Source: an uncultured Fidelibacterota bacterium (GTDB lineage Bacteria; Fidelibacterota; Marinisomatia; Marinisomatales; TCS55). Taken from it: 64,000 nucleotides of DNA. The notes beneath the pieces were generated by a model. That model searched no databases. It saw only the letters and a list, made by a program, of their open reading frames with translations, and was not told the DNA's origin. Where the stretch lies: contig CAJXWT010000003.1 of assembly GCA_913062595.1 (NCBI GenBank), positions 1-64,000 on the forward strand, read 5' to 3'. This document shows positions 53,027 to 62,031 of this stretch, piece by piece. Each line of letters begins with the position of its first letter. Position 1 is the first letter of the stretch. A program made the position numbers and the translations under genes.

Positions 53027-53892
53027 TGTGGCCTGTAATCTATGATTTTGGAATAATTAGCTTTCTGGGCTTTGAATTTCATCTGGCCATTTATTCGTAT
53101 GGTTTCATGCTGGTTGTGGCTTTTTATACTTGCTATGCATTACTGCTAAAGGAAATTCGCCGCTTAGGTTATGGGGATAAACTTGCTTCTGATATACTAA
53201 CTGCGGCGGCGATTGGCGGAATCGTTGGATCAAAGATCTATTATCTATTGGAAAATTTTGACCGTGTAGTTGTTGACCCCATAGGGATGATATTCAGCGG
53301 TGCGGGACTTGTTTTCCTTGGAGGTTTAATGGGCGGAACTATGGGAGTGACTATTGCACTAAAAAAGAATGATTTACCATGGTTAACCTTCGCTGATATT
53401 GTTGCCCCGTTACTGATATTAGGCTATGGTATTGGTCGAGTTGGTTGTTTTTTGGTCGGGGATGATTATGGTCTGCCTACGAAATCCTTTATTGGTATGA
53501 CTTTCGAAAACGGTGCGCCGCCAACAACGTACGAATCATTCACTTACAATTATCCTTTGGTAGACCTATCTGGTTGGGATCCAGGTGATGTAATTACTGT
53601 ATTTCCAACACAAATCATGGAAACGATCATTGGTTTAGGGATATTTTATTTTCTCTGGAATAAACGGGAAACCGTCATGGTCAAAGGCAGTTTGTTTTTT
53701 ACGTATCTTATTTTTACTGGGATAGAACGGTTTTGCATCGAGTTCATCCGCATTAATCCAAAGTATATTTGGATAGTTCAGCCTGTTTTTGGACTTTCTG
53801 GCGCACAGCTAATATCAATCATAATGATGGGTGTGGGTACCTACTTTATAGTAAAACCGCCACAAGTATCTGAAACAAAACCAGTCAATTGA
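53026..53892 (+). CDS. lgt: prolipoprotein diacylglyceryl transferase
   Basis: A 288-residue Lgt from ATG 53026, set at the preceding stop (TAATG). Seven membrane segments; the phosphatidylglycerol-binding signature is GRVGCFLVGDDYGLPT with the conserved Arg and Gly, and ERFCIEFIRINPKY is the C-terminal conserved block. It transfers diacylglyceryl to the lipobox Cys of lipoproteins. Together with Lnt (26 kb) it serves the lipoproteins encoded in this window. Confidence 0.93.
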   Translation: MWPVIYDFGIISFLGFEFHLAIYSYGFMLVVAFYTCYALLLKEIRRLGYGDKLASDILTAAAIGGIVGSKIYYLLENFDRVVVDPIGMIFSGAGLVFLGGLMGGTMGVTIALKKNDLPWLTFADIVAPLLILGYGIGRVGCFLVGDDYGLPTKSFIGMTFENGAPPTTYESFTYNYPLVDLSGWDPGDVITVFPTQIMETIIGLGIFYFLWNKRETVMVKGSLFFTYLIFTGIERFCIEFIRINPKYIWIVQPVFGLSGAQLISIIMMGVGTYFIVKPPQVSETKPVN

Positions 53893-53899
53893 TCGTATT

Positions 53900-53930
53900 G
53901 GCCCTATGATTAGGGCTATTGTCTTTTTTT
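53900..53930 (+). promoter_or_regulatory. hairpin enclosing the start codon of the next gene, with a T-run
   Basis: GGCCCT (53900-53905) pairs with AGGGCT (53912-53917; one G-T wobble) around loop ATGATT, which contains the start codon ATG 53906. Seven T (53924-53930) follow six bases later. It reads as a terminator-like or start-occluding structure just after lgt. No Shine-Dalgarno sequence is visible upstream. Confidence 0.5.
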
Positions 53931-54745
53931 ACCTGGTCAGTTGTCTATCTGCCCAGTCAGTGCAGGTTTATCAATTTCCAAAAAGTTTTCAGGCTCAGGA
54001 ATTCTCTCCAGATATGATTACTGCAGGGCTGGGGGAATGGGTTTTTTATCTCGATAGTAAGTCCCGTCGTCTTGCCTCCCGTTCACCTGCAGGAGATATC
54101 CTATTTGCAGGCGGGTTTGGGAATGATTTTGATGCATTTTTTGACCCCGTCGGGCTTACCATTTCCAACCTAGATCTATTAGTCTGTGATCGCAGTGAAA
54201 AGAAGATCCTGCGCTTTGACTATAAACTAAACTACACCGGCAGTATTAGCCTGTATCCATACCAGGATGGATCTGGAGTTTATATCGATAAAATTTCTAC
54301 AGACCCCTGGGGGTATTATTATCTCTATTCTGCAGATGACCATTTAATTCGGCGGGGCAATGCTTCCGGAATTGATCGGTTACCCTTTCTGGATTTAAAC
54401 CAGCAAACCATCGAGGAGATCTGTCTGGAGTCAATGGTAATCGTACCTAATGGTGATATAGGTCTATTATTCTCGTGTACGGGGGAAGTGGTAATATTTA
54501 ATCGCCTGGGTCGAATAAAATCCAAACTGATGGTAGCTATTCCAGCACCTTCAAAGTTGCAGTATGTTAAAAATAAATGGATAGTTGTCAACGCTGAGGG
54601 GCAAGGTCAGATCCTCGATCATGTAGAAACAAGCGAATTTTCAATACCAATTCGCGCCGATGAACAACTACTGGACTGTACTGTGAATAATCGAGACATG
54701 ATATGTTTAACCAACCAAAGGATGCTGGTACTTCAATTTGATTAG
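53906..54745 (+). CDS. secreted beta-propeller-like (NHL-type) protein
   Basis: A 279-residue protein with signal peptide AIVFFYLVSCLSAQ. Repeating blocks of about 45 residues with aromatic and Gly/Asp turns (GEWVFYLDSKSRRLASRSP; LTISNLDLLVCDRSEKKILRFD; WGYYYLYSADDHLIRRG; NGDIGLLFSCTGEVVIFNRLG) suggest a five- to six-bladed propeller of NHL type. Role unknown. Its start lies in the loop of a hairpin, and it overlaps the next gene by eight bases, so it belongs to the same transcript as the large barrel protein. Confidence 0.6.
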   Translation: MIRAIVFFYLVSCLSAQSVQVYQFPKSFQAQEFSPDMITAGLGEWVFYLDSKSRRLASRSPAGDILFAGGFGNDFDAFFDPVGLTISNLDLLVCDRSEKKILRFDYKLNYTGSISLYPYQDGSGVYIDKISTDPWGYYYLYSADDHLIRRGNASGIDRLPFLDLNQQTIEEICLESMVIVPNGDIGLLFSCTGEVVIFNRLGRIKSKLMVAIPAPSKLQYVKNKWIVVNAEGQGQILDHVETSEFSIPIRADEQLLDCTVNNRDMICLTNQRMLVLQFD

Positions 54746-57700
54746 TAGAATTATTTTATTCGCTGCCTTGAGCAGTTATTTGGCTGGGCAAATTCTATCG
54801 GTGATAGATACAATCCAGGTTCCAGAGATTGCTACGGAAATCCAGCTGCGACACAAATTTATCATTGATTCAACATTCATCGTTAATGGATTGGATAATG
54901 TTCCGTTTGACTATGCATTGGATGCAGTACAAGGCGTGGTATCATTGCCAAGTTCTCAAAAGGAGCCACGAACCTTGGTAGTTAGATATAATTATTTTTC
55001 TAGCCCCTTACCGTTGCAGGTGGGACCAAAGTGGCTGCAGTTACCACTCGTGGATTCCCTGATAAATAAAAATAATTTACCTATAGAAACATCACCTAGT
55101 TCAACGCCTGGTATTCAGAATACAGATGCTCTATTTGCTGCGGGCACAGTTTATCGAACTGCCAGTGTATCCCCGATAACTGGCTCTGAATTTACTGGAG
55201 GTCTGCGGATGCAGATACAGGGTACCCTAGGGCGCGATATACAAATTAGCGGCGTGCTGTCTGATCAAAATCTACCGATCCAGCCTGAAGGAAATACCAA
55301 AACACTGGATGAAATTGATAAAGTCTATTTGCAGGTAAATCATGATAATTTTCTGGTGACTGCCGGGGATATTGACGTGAGTTATTCGTCAGGTAAATTC
55401 ATGAATATTAACAGAAGGATGGTTGGACTAAATAATAACTTTAAGTACAAAGAATGGTCAGGAAGTGCAGTATTTGCCGGGTCGAAGGGGAAATTAAACC
55501 AGATAGAGTTTAAAGGTATGGATGGAAAGCAAGGACCTTATAAACTTACTTCCGGGGATGGCAGCAGGGATATTATTATTCTGGCGGGATCAGAAAGGGT
55601 CTGGTTAAATGGTCTGCGCATGGTCCGTGGTGAAAACAATGATTATACCATTGATTACGCTATCGGTGAATTGACATTTATGCCCCGGCACCTGGTCCAT
55701 TTTGATAGCGATATTTATGTTGAATACCAATACTCAGATGCACAGTATAATCGCAGTGTGTTGGGTACATCCATGAAAAGGGATTTGAGAAATAAAGGCA
55801 ATATACAATTGAGTTGGTTAAGGGAATTTGACCAGGCTTTAGCGGGCGAAGATCAAATAGATGGTGAAATCATGAACTTGTTCAAAAATGTGGGTGATAA
55901 AGATGTACAAATAAGTGGTGCGATACAAGACACTAGCGGTGCGTACGTATTTGTGGATAGTATATATGTCTATGATCCAGCGGACACTATCTTGGGTGAT
56001 CATTTTAACGTAGCGTTTACCTACGACAGATTTGCTGGTGAATATGCACGAAAGGTCACGATTAATGGGGCTCTTTATTACGAATGGATGGGCAACAATG
56101 ACCTCGATCAGATGCGCCAGACCATGGACCTTTATAGCCCGGTGAGAAAGCTGGTAAAACCAGAGAGCCAGCAGATGGTTCAGGCGGTGGGTTATTATCA
56201 ATTGAATGATTGGATAAATCTATCTGTAGAATTAGCGGTTTCAGATCATGACCAAAACAGTTATTCCAGCATAGACGACGCGGATAATCAAGGTATAGGT
56301 CATGAGGTCGAGGTATCGGGTCAAAAAATTCCGCTTGGCGAAAAGATATTCTTCGGTTACCAGGTTTCTGACTGGGCCAGGAACAGCAGGTTTCATACAC
56401 TGCAGCGGGATCGCTCCGTTAATTTTTATCAGGACTGGAATATCCCCGTAAGTGGGAAGAAAAGGGAGAGACTGCGCAATGCGGGTGCAACCCTTACTAT
56501 TGATTCATTGGGGGCAGTCAATGGAAGTTTTTCCCAATATGAAATTGGCTCTGCATTGCGAAAGCGAATGTTGATGGATTTTCATGGTACAACTGCGGTC
56601 GTACCAAGTGTTACAGGAAATTTTAATCAGGTTCTTTATGGTAAGGATCGTTTCAACCAAATTGATTTTGCTGCGCGATTACTGCCGGGTATGGTACACC
56701 CCGTAATTAATTATTCTTTTGAGTCATCTGAAAAAGCCTATCAATTCGAGCATATCACCAGCGGCGTCGAATATAGTGGGGAAAAATTACAGACGACCGT
56801 AGTTATTGGTCGCCGTGAAAATCACTTGAAAATTGAGGATGCACTCCTTTTATCCAGTAGGGGGTATTTCAGCGAGTTGGACCTGCGCTTTCAAACCCGT
56901 AATGGCTGGAATCAATCGCTCATCTATCGCAAACGCATGAAAACCTATATGCTGGAAGAGAAAGACCTAGACTATGATCTCGCCCAGGCACGGATCTTTT
57001 TTCGAAAGCCGAGCCATCCATTTCGTCTGGATGTAAAGATCAAGCTTGAAGAAACACTTACCGAAAACAGGGCAACCGTTTATGATTCGGTAGGTGTCGG
57101 GCTGGGGACGTACCGTTATGATCCACAATTTGAGGAGTATGTGCCCGATCCTAATGGTGCCTATATCGCGTATACAATTTTAACCGGCAGTCGTGAACCG
57201 ACTACACAATTCGAAGGAATTCAGCGTTTGGAATATGATTTTGGTAAAAGGCTCAATTCGAAGTTCAAGGATGTAAAATACAGGTTGGATTGGTTCTGGG
57301 ATTTCAATGGTCAAAATTTCAGTGTAAATCGCTACATGGAAGATGATTTGAATGCATCTACTATAATTCGTTCCCGTTCGAAATTGCGCCATGAATGGGA
57401 TTATGTAAACCGTACTGGTCGTCAGATCAGAACATGGTGGTTGAGTGAGAAAGACTTAAATAACATGGATCCCAGGGGTGCAGATTTGCGGAAGAATACA
57501 GAACTGGCTCTGGATTGGCTGGAATCAATCAGTGCTAATATGCATGCCGTAGTCAAATTAAACCAACATGACTCCAAAGTTGAATCTGGTTTTTCTCACA
57601 GTCGAGACCGCAGTGCCCAAGGCACCTGGGCAGAAATCGGAATCAAGAAACGATTCTCATCGCTTTGGCAGACCGAAGCATTACTGCAAAGTGGATATGA

Positions 57701-58016
57701 CACTGGTAAGCACCAGTCGAGTAATTACTCTGCTGACTTGCGTGGTATTCGTCTAGATATCCTACATTTTTTCAGTAGTAAGGGACGTTTACAAGGCAGA
57801 TTTGAATGGTCCACAGTAAGTCTGGATAGCGAGGCAGCTTATTTACCGCCAGAGGCTGTTCGTGGTCATGCGCTAGGAGATACGAGAAAGGCGAATATTC
57901 AAGGCCATATTCTCTTGCGGCAGAATTTTTCGATTAATGTAACTATAAATTATATTTCTGATATACGGTATGATAATTTTATCAATATAATGGGGGAGAT
58001 CCGTGCGTATTTCTAG
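54738..58016 (+). CDS. large outer-membrane beta-barrel-like protein, 1092 residues
   Basis: A signal peptide (about 1-20, SYLAGQ) is followed by a beta-rich N-terminal part with GGLRMQIQGTLGRDIQISGVLSDQNLPIQPEG and GSERVWLNGLRM plus NDYTIDYAIGELTFMPRHL; these repeat motifs recur in large surface proteins of FCB bacteria and distantly recall parts of the type IX translocon SprA. The last 700 residues are alternating strands rich in Arg, Tyr and Trp, ending in an aromatic strand (IRAYF) like a barrel closing strand. SprA itself is about twice as long. The TTG start overlaps the propeller gene, and its end overlaps the Omp85 gene by 14 bases. Confidence 0.6.
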   Translation: MISRIILFAALSSYLAGQILSVIDTIQVPEIATEIQLRHKFIIDSTFIVNGLDNVPFDYALDAVQGVVSLPSSQKEPRTLVVRYNYFSSPLPLQVGPKWLQLPLVDSLINKNNLPIETSPSSTPGIQNTDALFAAGTVYRTASVSPITGSEFTGGLRMQIQGTLGRDIQISGVLSDQNLPIQPEGNTKTLDEIDKVYLQVNHDNFLVTAGDIDVSYSSGKFMNINRRMVGLNNNFKYKEWSGSAVFAGSKGKLNQIEFKGMDGKQGPYKLTSGDGSRDIIILAGSERVWLNGLRMVRGENNDYTIDYAIGELTFMPRHLVHFDSDIYVEYQYSDAQYNRSVLGTSMKRDLRNKGNIQLSWLREFDQALAGEDQIDGEIMNLFKNVGDKDVQISGAIQDTSGAYVFVDSIYVYDPADTILGDHFNVAFTYDRFAGEYARKVTINGALYYEWMGNNDLDQMRQTMDLYSPVRKLVKPESQQMVQAVGYYQLNDWINLSVELAVSDHDQNSYSSIDDADNQGIGHEVEVSGQKIPLGEKIFFGYQVSDWARNSRFHTLQRDRSVNFYQDWNIPVSGKKRERLRNAGATLTIDSLGAVNGSFSQYEIGSALRKRMLMDFHGTTAVVPSVTGNFNQVLYGKDRFNQIDFAARLLPGMVHPVINYSFESSEKAYQFEHITSGVEYSGEKLQTTVVIGRRENHLKIEDALLLSSRGYFSELDLRFQTRNGWNQSLIYRKRMKTYMLEEKDLDYDLAQARIFFRKPSHPFRLDVKIKLEETLTENRATVYDSVGVGLGTYRYDPQFEEYVPDPNGAYIAYTILTGSREPTTQFEGIQRLEYDFGKRLNSKFKDVKYRLDWFWDFNGQNFSVNRYMEDDLNASTIIRSRSKLRHEWDYVNRTGRQIRTWWLSEKDLNNMDPRGADLRKNTELALDWLESISANMHAVVKLNQHDSKVESGFSHSRDRSAQGTWAEIGIKKRFSSLWQTEALLQSGYDTGKHQSSNYSADLRGIRLDILHFFSSKGRLQGRFEWSTVSLDSEAAYLPPEAVRGHALGDTRKANIQGHILLRQNFSINVTINYISDIRYDNFINIMGEIRAYF

Positions 58017-59367
58017 AATAATGCTGTTTATGGTACTTGTTCTTCATGGGCAAACAGTAGAACTGGTTGTGCACGAGGATAAAAATCCCACCATAATAGC
58101 TGCGCAAATGGTCGAAATGTACCTGGACTCACTGCTTACGGCTGAAGAAACCTTAAATCATAGCTATGTTCTTGCTTCTTTTCAAGGGATGTCCCCGACA
58201 AAGATAGCATACAAGAAAATTGAAGAAGCAATAGCAATTGATACCATTATCATTTCAGGGAATGATGAAATAAGTAGAAATACTACCCGCAGGTTATTGG
58301 CATCAATTGTGCATTCAGCACCGCGGTTTGAAACGATGCAGCAAGTTGGCTGGATTGAGTCTAGTTATAAATTTTTCCAGAATAGTATTGAGCTTGTCTA
58401 CGGACGTACACAAGACGAACACCTTGCTGCAGTGGTTATGGTTACCCCTGCTTTTGAAAGCAATTTTTCCGGTATTTTGGGGGCCAGTCAGGGTGCTGGA
58501 GGTATTTGGAAAACAACCGGTGAATTAGATATTCATCTGGAAAACATCTGGCAATCAGCCAGCACCTCGCAATTGCATTGGCAACGCCTAAACGAGCAGT
58601 CACAAGTGTTGTCATTTTATCACGAAGAACCGGCACCGTTGGGTATACCATTTGGATTGCGAATTAAATTTGATCAAGAACTGAGAGATGGGGAATATGT
58701 ATATGGTGCGCAGGAAGGTACGATTCTTACGGGCGGTACCCGTTATGGAAAATGGCGTTTTGGTGGCAGTAGTACAAACATTAATCCTACAGAAACAGGT
58801 GCATCAATTGGCTTGTCCAAGCTTAAATCATCCGCAATATCTGTTGGCTTGGAGAAGGATAATAGAAATAACCGCTGGACCCCATTTGATGGCAATTATT
58901 GGGATGTAGCTGCTACACTGGGCAATCAAACCGAAGATAACAAAAAAGATCTTCAAGGACACTGGCTGATATCTATGGGCTCATACTGGCCTATAACCTC
59001 GCGAATTTCGGCACATACCCGACTGTTGACTACTGGTCGCTGGGTGCAGGATGGCGCTATCCATAAAGGGCAGAAAATTCGTTATGGCGGCGTCAACGGT
59101 TTGCGTGGGTACAGGGATGACCAGTTTATCAGCAATAGTATCCTAATTCCGACATTTGAATTGATAGCAACAGATGGGAATAACCTGCAATTATTTGGGT
59201 TTATCGAAGGCGCTATACAGAAGGAATATCAACCTTATCCAATTGGTTTTGGGTTTGGTTTGACACAAGTGTCGATCAGTTCCATCCTCAGCGCCACAAT
59301 TGGTTATGGACGCGATGATCCTTTATCGGCAGCTAAGTTACATATCAAATTCTCCAGCCGACTATAG
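58003..59367 (+). CDS. Omp85-family outer-membrane protein with one POTRA domain
   Basis: A 454-residue protein starting with GTG inside the preceding gene. After the signal peptide (VLVLHGQ), residues about 75-150 fit a POTRA domain (IDTIIISGNDEISRNTTRRLL...). Residues about 155-454 form the 16-strand barrel, with the Omp85 motif GLRGYRDDQF in strand 13 region and a terminal aromatic strand (HIKFSSRL). BamA has five POTRAs and TamA three, so a single POTRA marks a different subgroup, perhaps dedicated to the preceding large barrel protein. Involvement in secretion or assembly is inference. Confidence 0.78.
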   Translation: MRISRIMLFMVLVLHGQTVELVVHEDKNPTIIAAQMVEMYLDSLLTAEETLNHSYVLASFQGMSPTKIAYKKIEEAIAIDTIIISGNDEISRNTTRRLLASIVHSAPRFETMQQVGWIESSYKFFQNSIELVYGRTQDEHLAAVVMVTPAFESNFSGILGASQGAGGIWKTTGELDIHLENIWQSASTSQLHWQRLNEQSQVLSFYHEEPAPLGIPFGLRIKFDQELRDGEYVYGAQEGTILTGGTRYGKWRFGGSSTNINPTETGASIGLSKLKSSAISVGLEKDNRNNRWTPFDGNYWDVAATLGNQTEDNKKDLQGHWLISMGSYWPITSRISAHTRLLTTGRWVQDGAIHKGQKIRYGGVNGLRGYRDDQFISNSILIPTFELIATDGNNLQLFGFIEGAIQKEYQPYPIGFGFGLTQVSISSILSATIGYGRDDPLSAAKLHIKFSSRL

Positions 59368-59412
59368 CAATTAAGTGGTTTTTGGTCTGGAAAGCGCTAA
59401 TTTTGTATCTAG

Positions 59413-60435
59413 ATGGCGAATAAAAGTACTAGTGAAATAAAAAATATTATCCTGGGACTGATTGTCCTCTTATTGTGTGGCTGCGAGACAAAACGGGAAG
59501 CACTGGGTTCAGATGATGAGATCTTTGTGATCGCTGCCATGGAAGATGAAGGCAAGATTAAGGAAATTCTTAGCGCTGTTCTCAATGATACATTGTACAC
59601 TCCAAAACCGGAGCCGTATTACAAACTAAGGTTTGTCCATCCACGTGAATTTGATAGAATTAAAAATAGTACCCTGGTTGTAGTTGGTGCAATTGGCAGT
59701 GATCTATCCAGTCCAGGAGTAGCGCTGGTTAAGCGAATTTTATCGGACAAACAATACCAACAATCCATTTCTGGAGAAAAGCCGTTCATTTTTACGAAAG
59801 ATCCATTCGCCCGCAATCAGATATTCATGGTCATAAACACGCCAACTGCAGCACGGGCCAAAGAAATAGCAAAAGTACAGAATAAATGGATAAAACAGCA
59901 GTTTTCTGATTTATTTGAATATCGCCAAGCACGTTTCATGTTTAATAATACGCGCCAGAAAGAGTTGGAAACACATTTGTATGAGGCATACGGCTGGGGT
60001 ATAAAAGTTCCGTGGGGTTACGAGGTGCTCGTTGACAGTTCAGAGCAGCGATTATTCTGGATTGGTCAAGAAATGCCCTTCCGCTGGCTGGCTGTACATT
60101 GGGAAAACGGTGCAATCATTAATGATGACCAAATGGCGAAACAATATATAATGGATTTTCCTGAAGAATATTTTGGAAGTATACGCTATAGTGAATACAA
60201 ATTTAATTTGAATACCACCCAATTTAATGACTGGCTTGCCTGGCGTGTAACGGGTACCTGGGAAGCAATTGAAGATACCCAGGGGGGACCATTCATAGGG
60301 TATTTATTTTATGACGGCTTAACTGATAAAACGTATTACATCCACACCATGATATTCCATCCTGGCAATAACAAATTGATCCTGCTGCGCCAACTGGAAA
60401 TTATTGCCAAGTCATTTTTTGTTGAAAAAGTGTAA
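59413..60435 (+). CDS. DUF4837-like lipoprotein
   Basis: A 340-residue lipoprotein: lipobox LCG-C near residue 24. It resembles DUF4837 proteins of Bacteroidetes, with EIFVIAAMEDEGKIKEILSAV, a YKLRFVHPREFDRIKN segment, and a second half with WGIKVPWGYEVLVDSSEQRLFWIGQE and FPEEYFGSIRYSEY repeated halves. Function unknown. It begins 45 bases after the Omp85 gene and is followed eight bases later by rfbD. Confidence 0.7.
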   Translation: MANKSTSEIKNIILGLIVLLLCGCETKREALGSDDEIFVIAAMEDEGKIKEILSAVLNDTLYTPKPEPYYKLRFVHPREFDRIKNSTLVVVGAIGSDLSSPGVALVKRILSDKQYQQSISGEKPFIFTKDPFARNQIFMVINTPTAARAKEIAKVQNKWIKQQFSDLFEYRQARFMFNNTRQKELETHLYEAYGWGIKVPWGYEVLVDSSEQRLFWIGQEMPFRWLAVHWENGAIINDDQMAKQYIMDFPEEYFGSIRYSEYKFNLNTTQFNDWLAWRVTGTWEAIEDTQGGPFIGYLFYDGLTDKTYYIHTMIFHPGNNKLILLRQLEIIAKSFFVEKV

Positions 60436-60442
60436 TACATAA

Positions 60443-61309
60443 ATGAGTCGTATATTGATAACTGGCTCCTTCGGACAACTGGGTACATCCTTGCGGAATA
60501 TTCTTTCCGATCAATCAATTTTAGCCGCCGGGAGAATGATCCCGGTGGAAGAAATAGATGGCTGTACTGAGCTGGATATTACTGAACCAAACCAGGTACG
60601 TGAAACAATTGCTTCGTACCAGCCTGATGTGATTGTGCACCTTGCTGCCATGACTAATGTGGATGGCTGCGAACAGCATCCTGAACAGGCTTTTGATGTA
60701 AATGTCCGCGGAACTGAAAACCTGCTCGATAATTTCAGCGGTAGATTCATCTATATTTCTACTGATTATGTTTTCGATGGCAGTAAGGGCCCCTATGGAG
60801 AAGAGGATGAGGTAAACCCCATAAGCGTATATGGTCGAACAAAATTGTATGGTGAAGATCTGGTCCAGCAATCGGATGCGAACTGGGTCATTTTACGTTC
60901 CAATGTCGTTTTCAGTTTTCAGGAAAGAACTAAAGCAAGTTTTATGGATTGGGTAGTAGATTCGCTCAAAAATAGGCAATCGATTACTGTTGTGGATGAC
61001 CAATGGAATAATCCGACCTGGACCGTAGATCTGGCGCGCATAATCTCACGGGTCATGGATCATGAGATTTATGGTCTTTATCATTACGGTGGTCGTGACT
61101 TATTAAATCGTTTTGCATTCGCGGAGATGATTGCTGAAACATTCAAACTTGATCGGACGTTGATAGAACCAATAGATACAGCCTCACTTAACCAACTGGC
61201 GAAACGACCACTGAAAAGTGGTTTGCGTCCTGAAAAGATCGAAATAGACCTGGGTGTTGAAGCGCTGCCACTGCAAAAAGCACTGAACGAAATATATTCT
61301 TTATCATGA
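60443..61309 (+). CDS. rfbD: dTDP-4-dehydrorhamnose reductase
   Basis: A 288-residue extended SDR. LITGSFGQLGTSL is the NAD(P) loop, HLAAMTNVDGCEQHPEQA and STDYVFDG are the RmlD signatures, and YGRTKLYGED has the catalytic Tyr-x3-Lys. It reduces dTDP-4-keto-L-rhamnose to dTDP-L-rhamnose. rfbABC are not next to it. It opens a sugar-transfer group with two glycosyltransferases and overlaps the next gene by four bases. Confidence 0.88.
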   Translation: MSRILITGSFGQLGTSLRNILSDQSILAAGRMIPVEEIDGCTELDITEPNQVRETIASYQPDVIVHLAAMTNVDGCEQHPEQAFDVNVRGTENLLDNFSGRFIYISTDYVFDGSKGPYGEEDEVNPISVYGRTKLYGEDLVQQSDANWVILRSNVVFSFQERTKASFMDWVVDSLKNRQSITVVDDQWNNPTWTVDLARIISRVMDHEIYGLYHYGGRDLLNRFAFAEMIAETFKLDRTLIEPIDTASLNQLAKRPLKSGLRPEKIEIDLGVEALPLQKALNEIYSLS

Positions 61310-62022
61310 AAACATTAGTCATATCTCCAACATATAATGAACGGAAGAACGTAGCTACCCTTATTGAGACTGTATTCAAGGTCAATTCAGATTATCATTT
61401 ATTGATCATTGATGACAATTCTCCAGATGGTACTGCTGACTTAGTGAACGAATTGCAGCTACTTTATGATAACCTTTTTCTGGAGGAACGCCCTGGTAAG
61501 GCAGGCTTGGGTACGGCGTATATTTTTGGGTTTAAATGGGCTTTGGAAAGAAATTATGACGCAATTGTACAAATGGATGCTGATATGTCTCATGATCCAA
61601 ATGAGATCAAGGTTATGGTAAATTTACTTGGTGATCATGACGTAGTCATTGGCAGTCGGTACATTGATGGAGTTAGTGTCATTCACTGGCCGATCCGGAG
61701 ACTCTTATTGAGTTATGGTGCAAACGTGTATTCACGGATCGTTACTGGATTACCAGTAAAAGATTCTACGGGAGGTTTCAAAGCCTGGCAAAGAAAAGTG
61801 CTGAAAATAATTGACTTCGATTCGGTCAAATCACAGGGCTATTCTTTCCAAATTGAAATGAATTGGCGGGCTTGGCAAAAAGGCTTTTCATTGCACGAAC
61901 ACCCGATAATTTTCACTGATAGAACCATTGGTGAATCAAAAATGTCGCGAGGAATTATGTTTGAGGCAATGATCGTCATCTGGCGCATGCGCATCTGGAA
62001 AATATTTGGCTGGCATAAGTAA
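61306..62022 (+). CDS. polyprenol monophosphomannose synthase-like glycosyltransferase (GT2)
   Basis: A 238-residue GT2 enzyme resembling DPM1: ISPTYNERKNVATLIETV, the DDNSPDGTADLV and the metal-binding QMDADMSHDP motifs, then GSRYIDGVSVIHWPIRRLLLSYGAN and a C-terminal VPF-like region. It would add mannose or a related sugar to a polyprenyl phosphate, giving a lipid sugar donor for periplasmic transfer. There is no C-terminal membrane domain. Confidence 0.88.
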   Translation: MKTLVISPTYNERKNVATLIETVFKVNSDYHLLIIDDNSPDGTADLVNELQLLYDNLFLEERPGKAGLGTAYIFGFKWALERNYDAIVQMDADMSHDPNEIKVMVNLLGDHDVVIGSRYIDGVSVIHWPIRRLLLSYGANVYSRIVTGLPVKDSTGGFKAWQRKVLKIIDFDSVKSQGYSFQIEMNWRAWQKGFSLHEHPIIFTDRTIGESKMSRGIMFEAMIVIWRMRIWKIFGWHK

Positions 62023-62031
62023 GAACCAATC

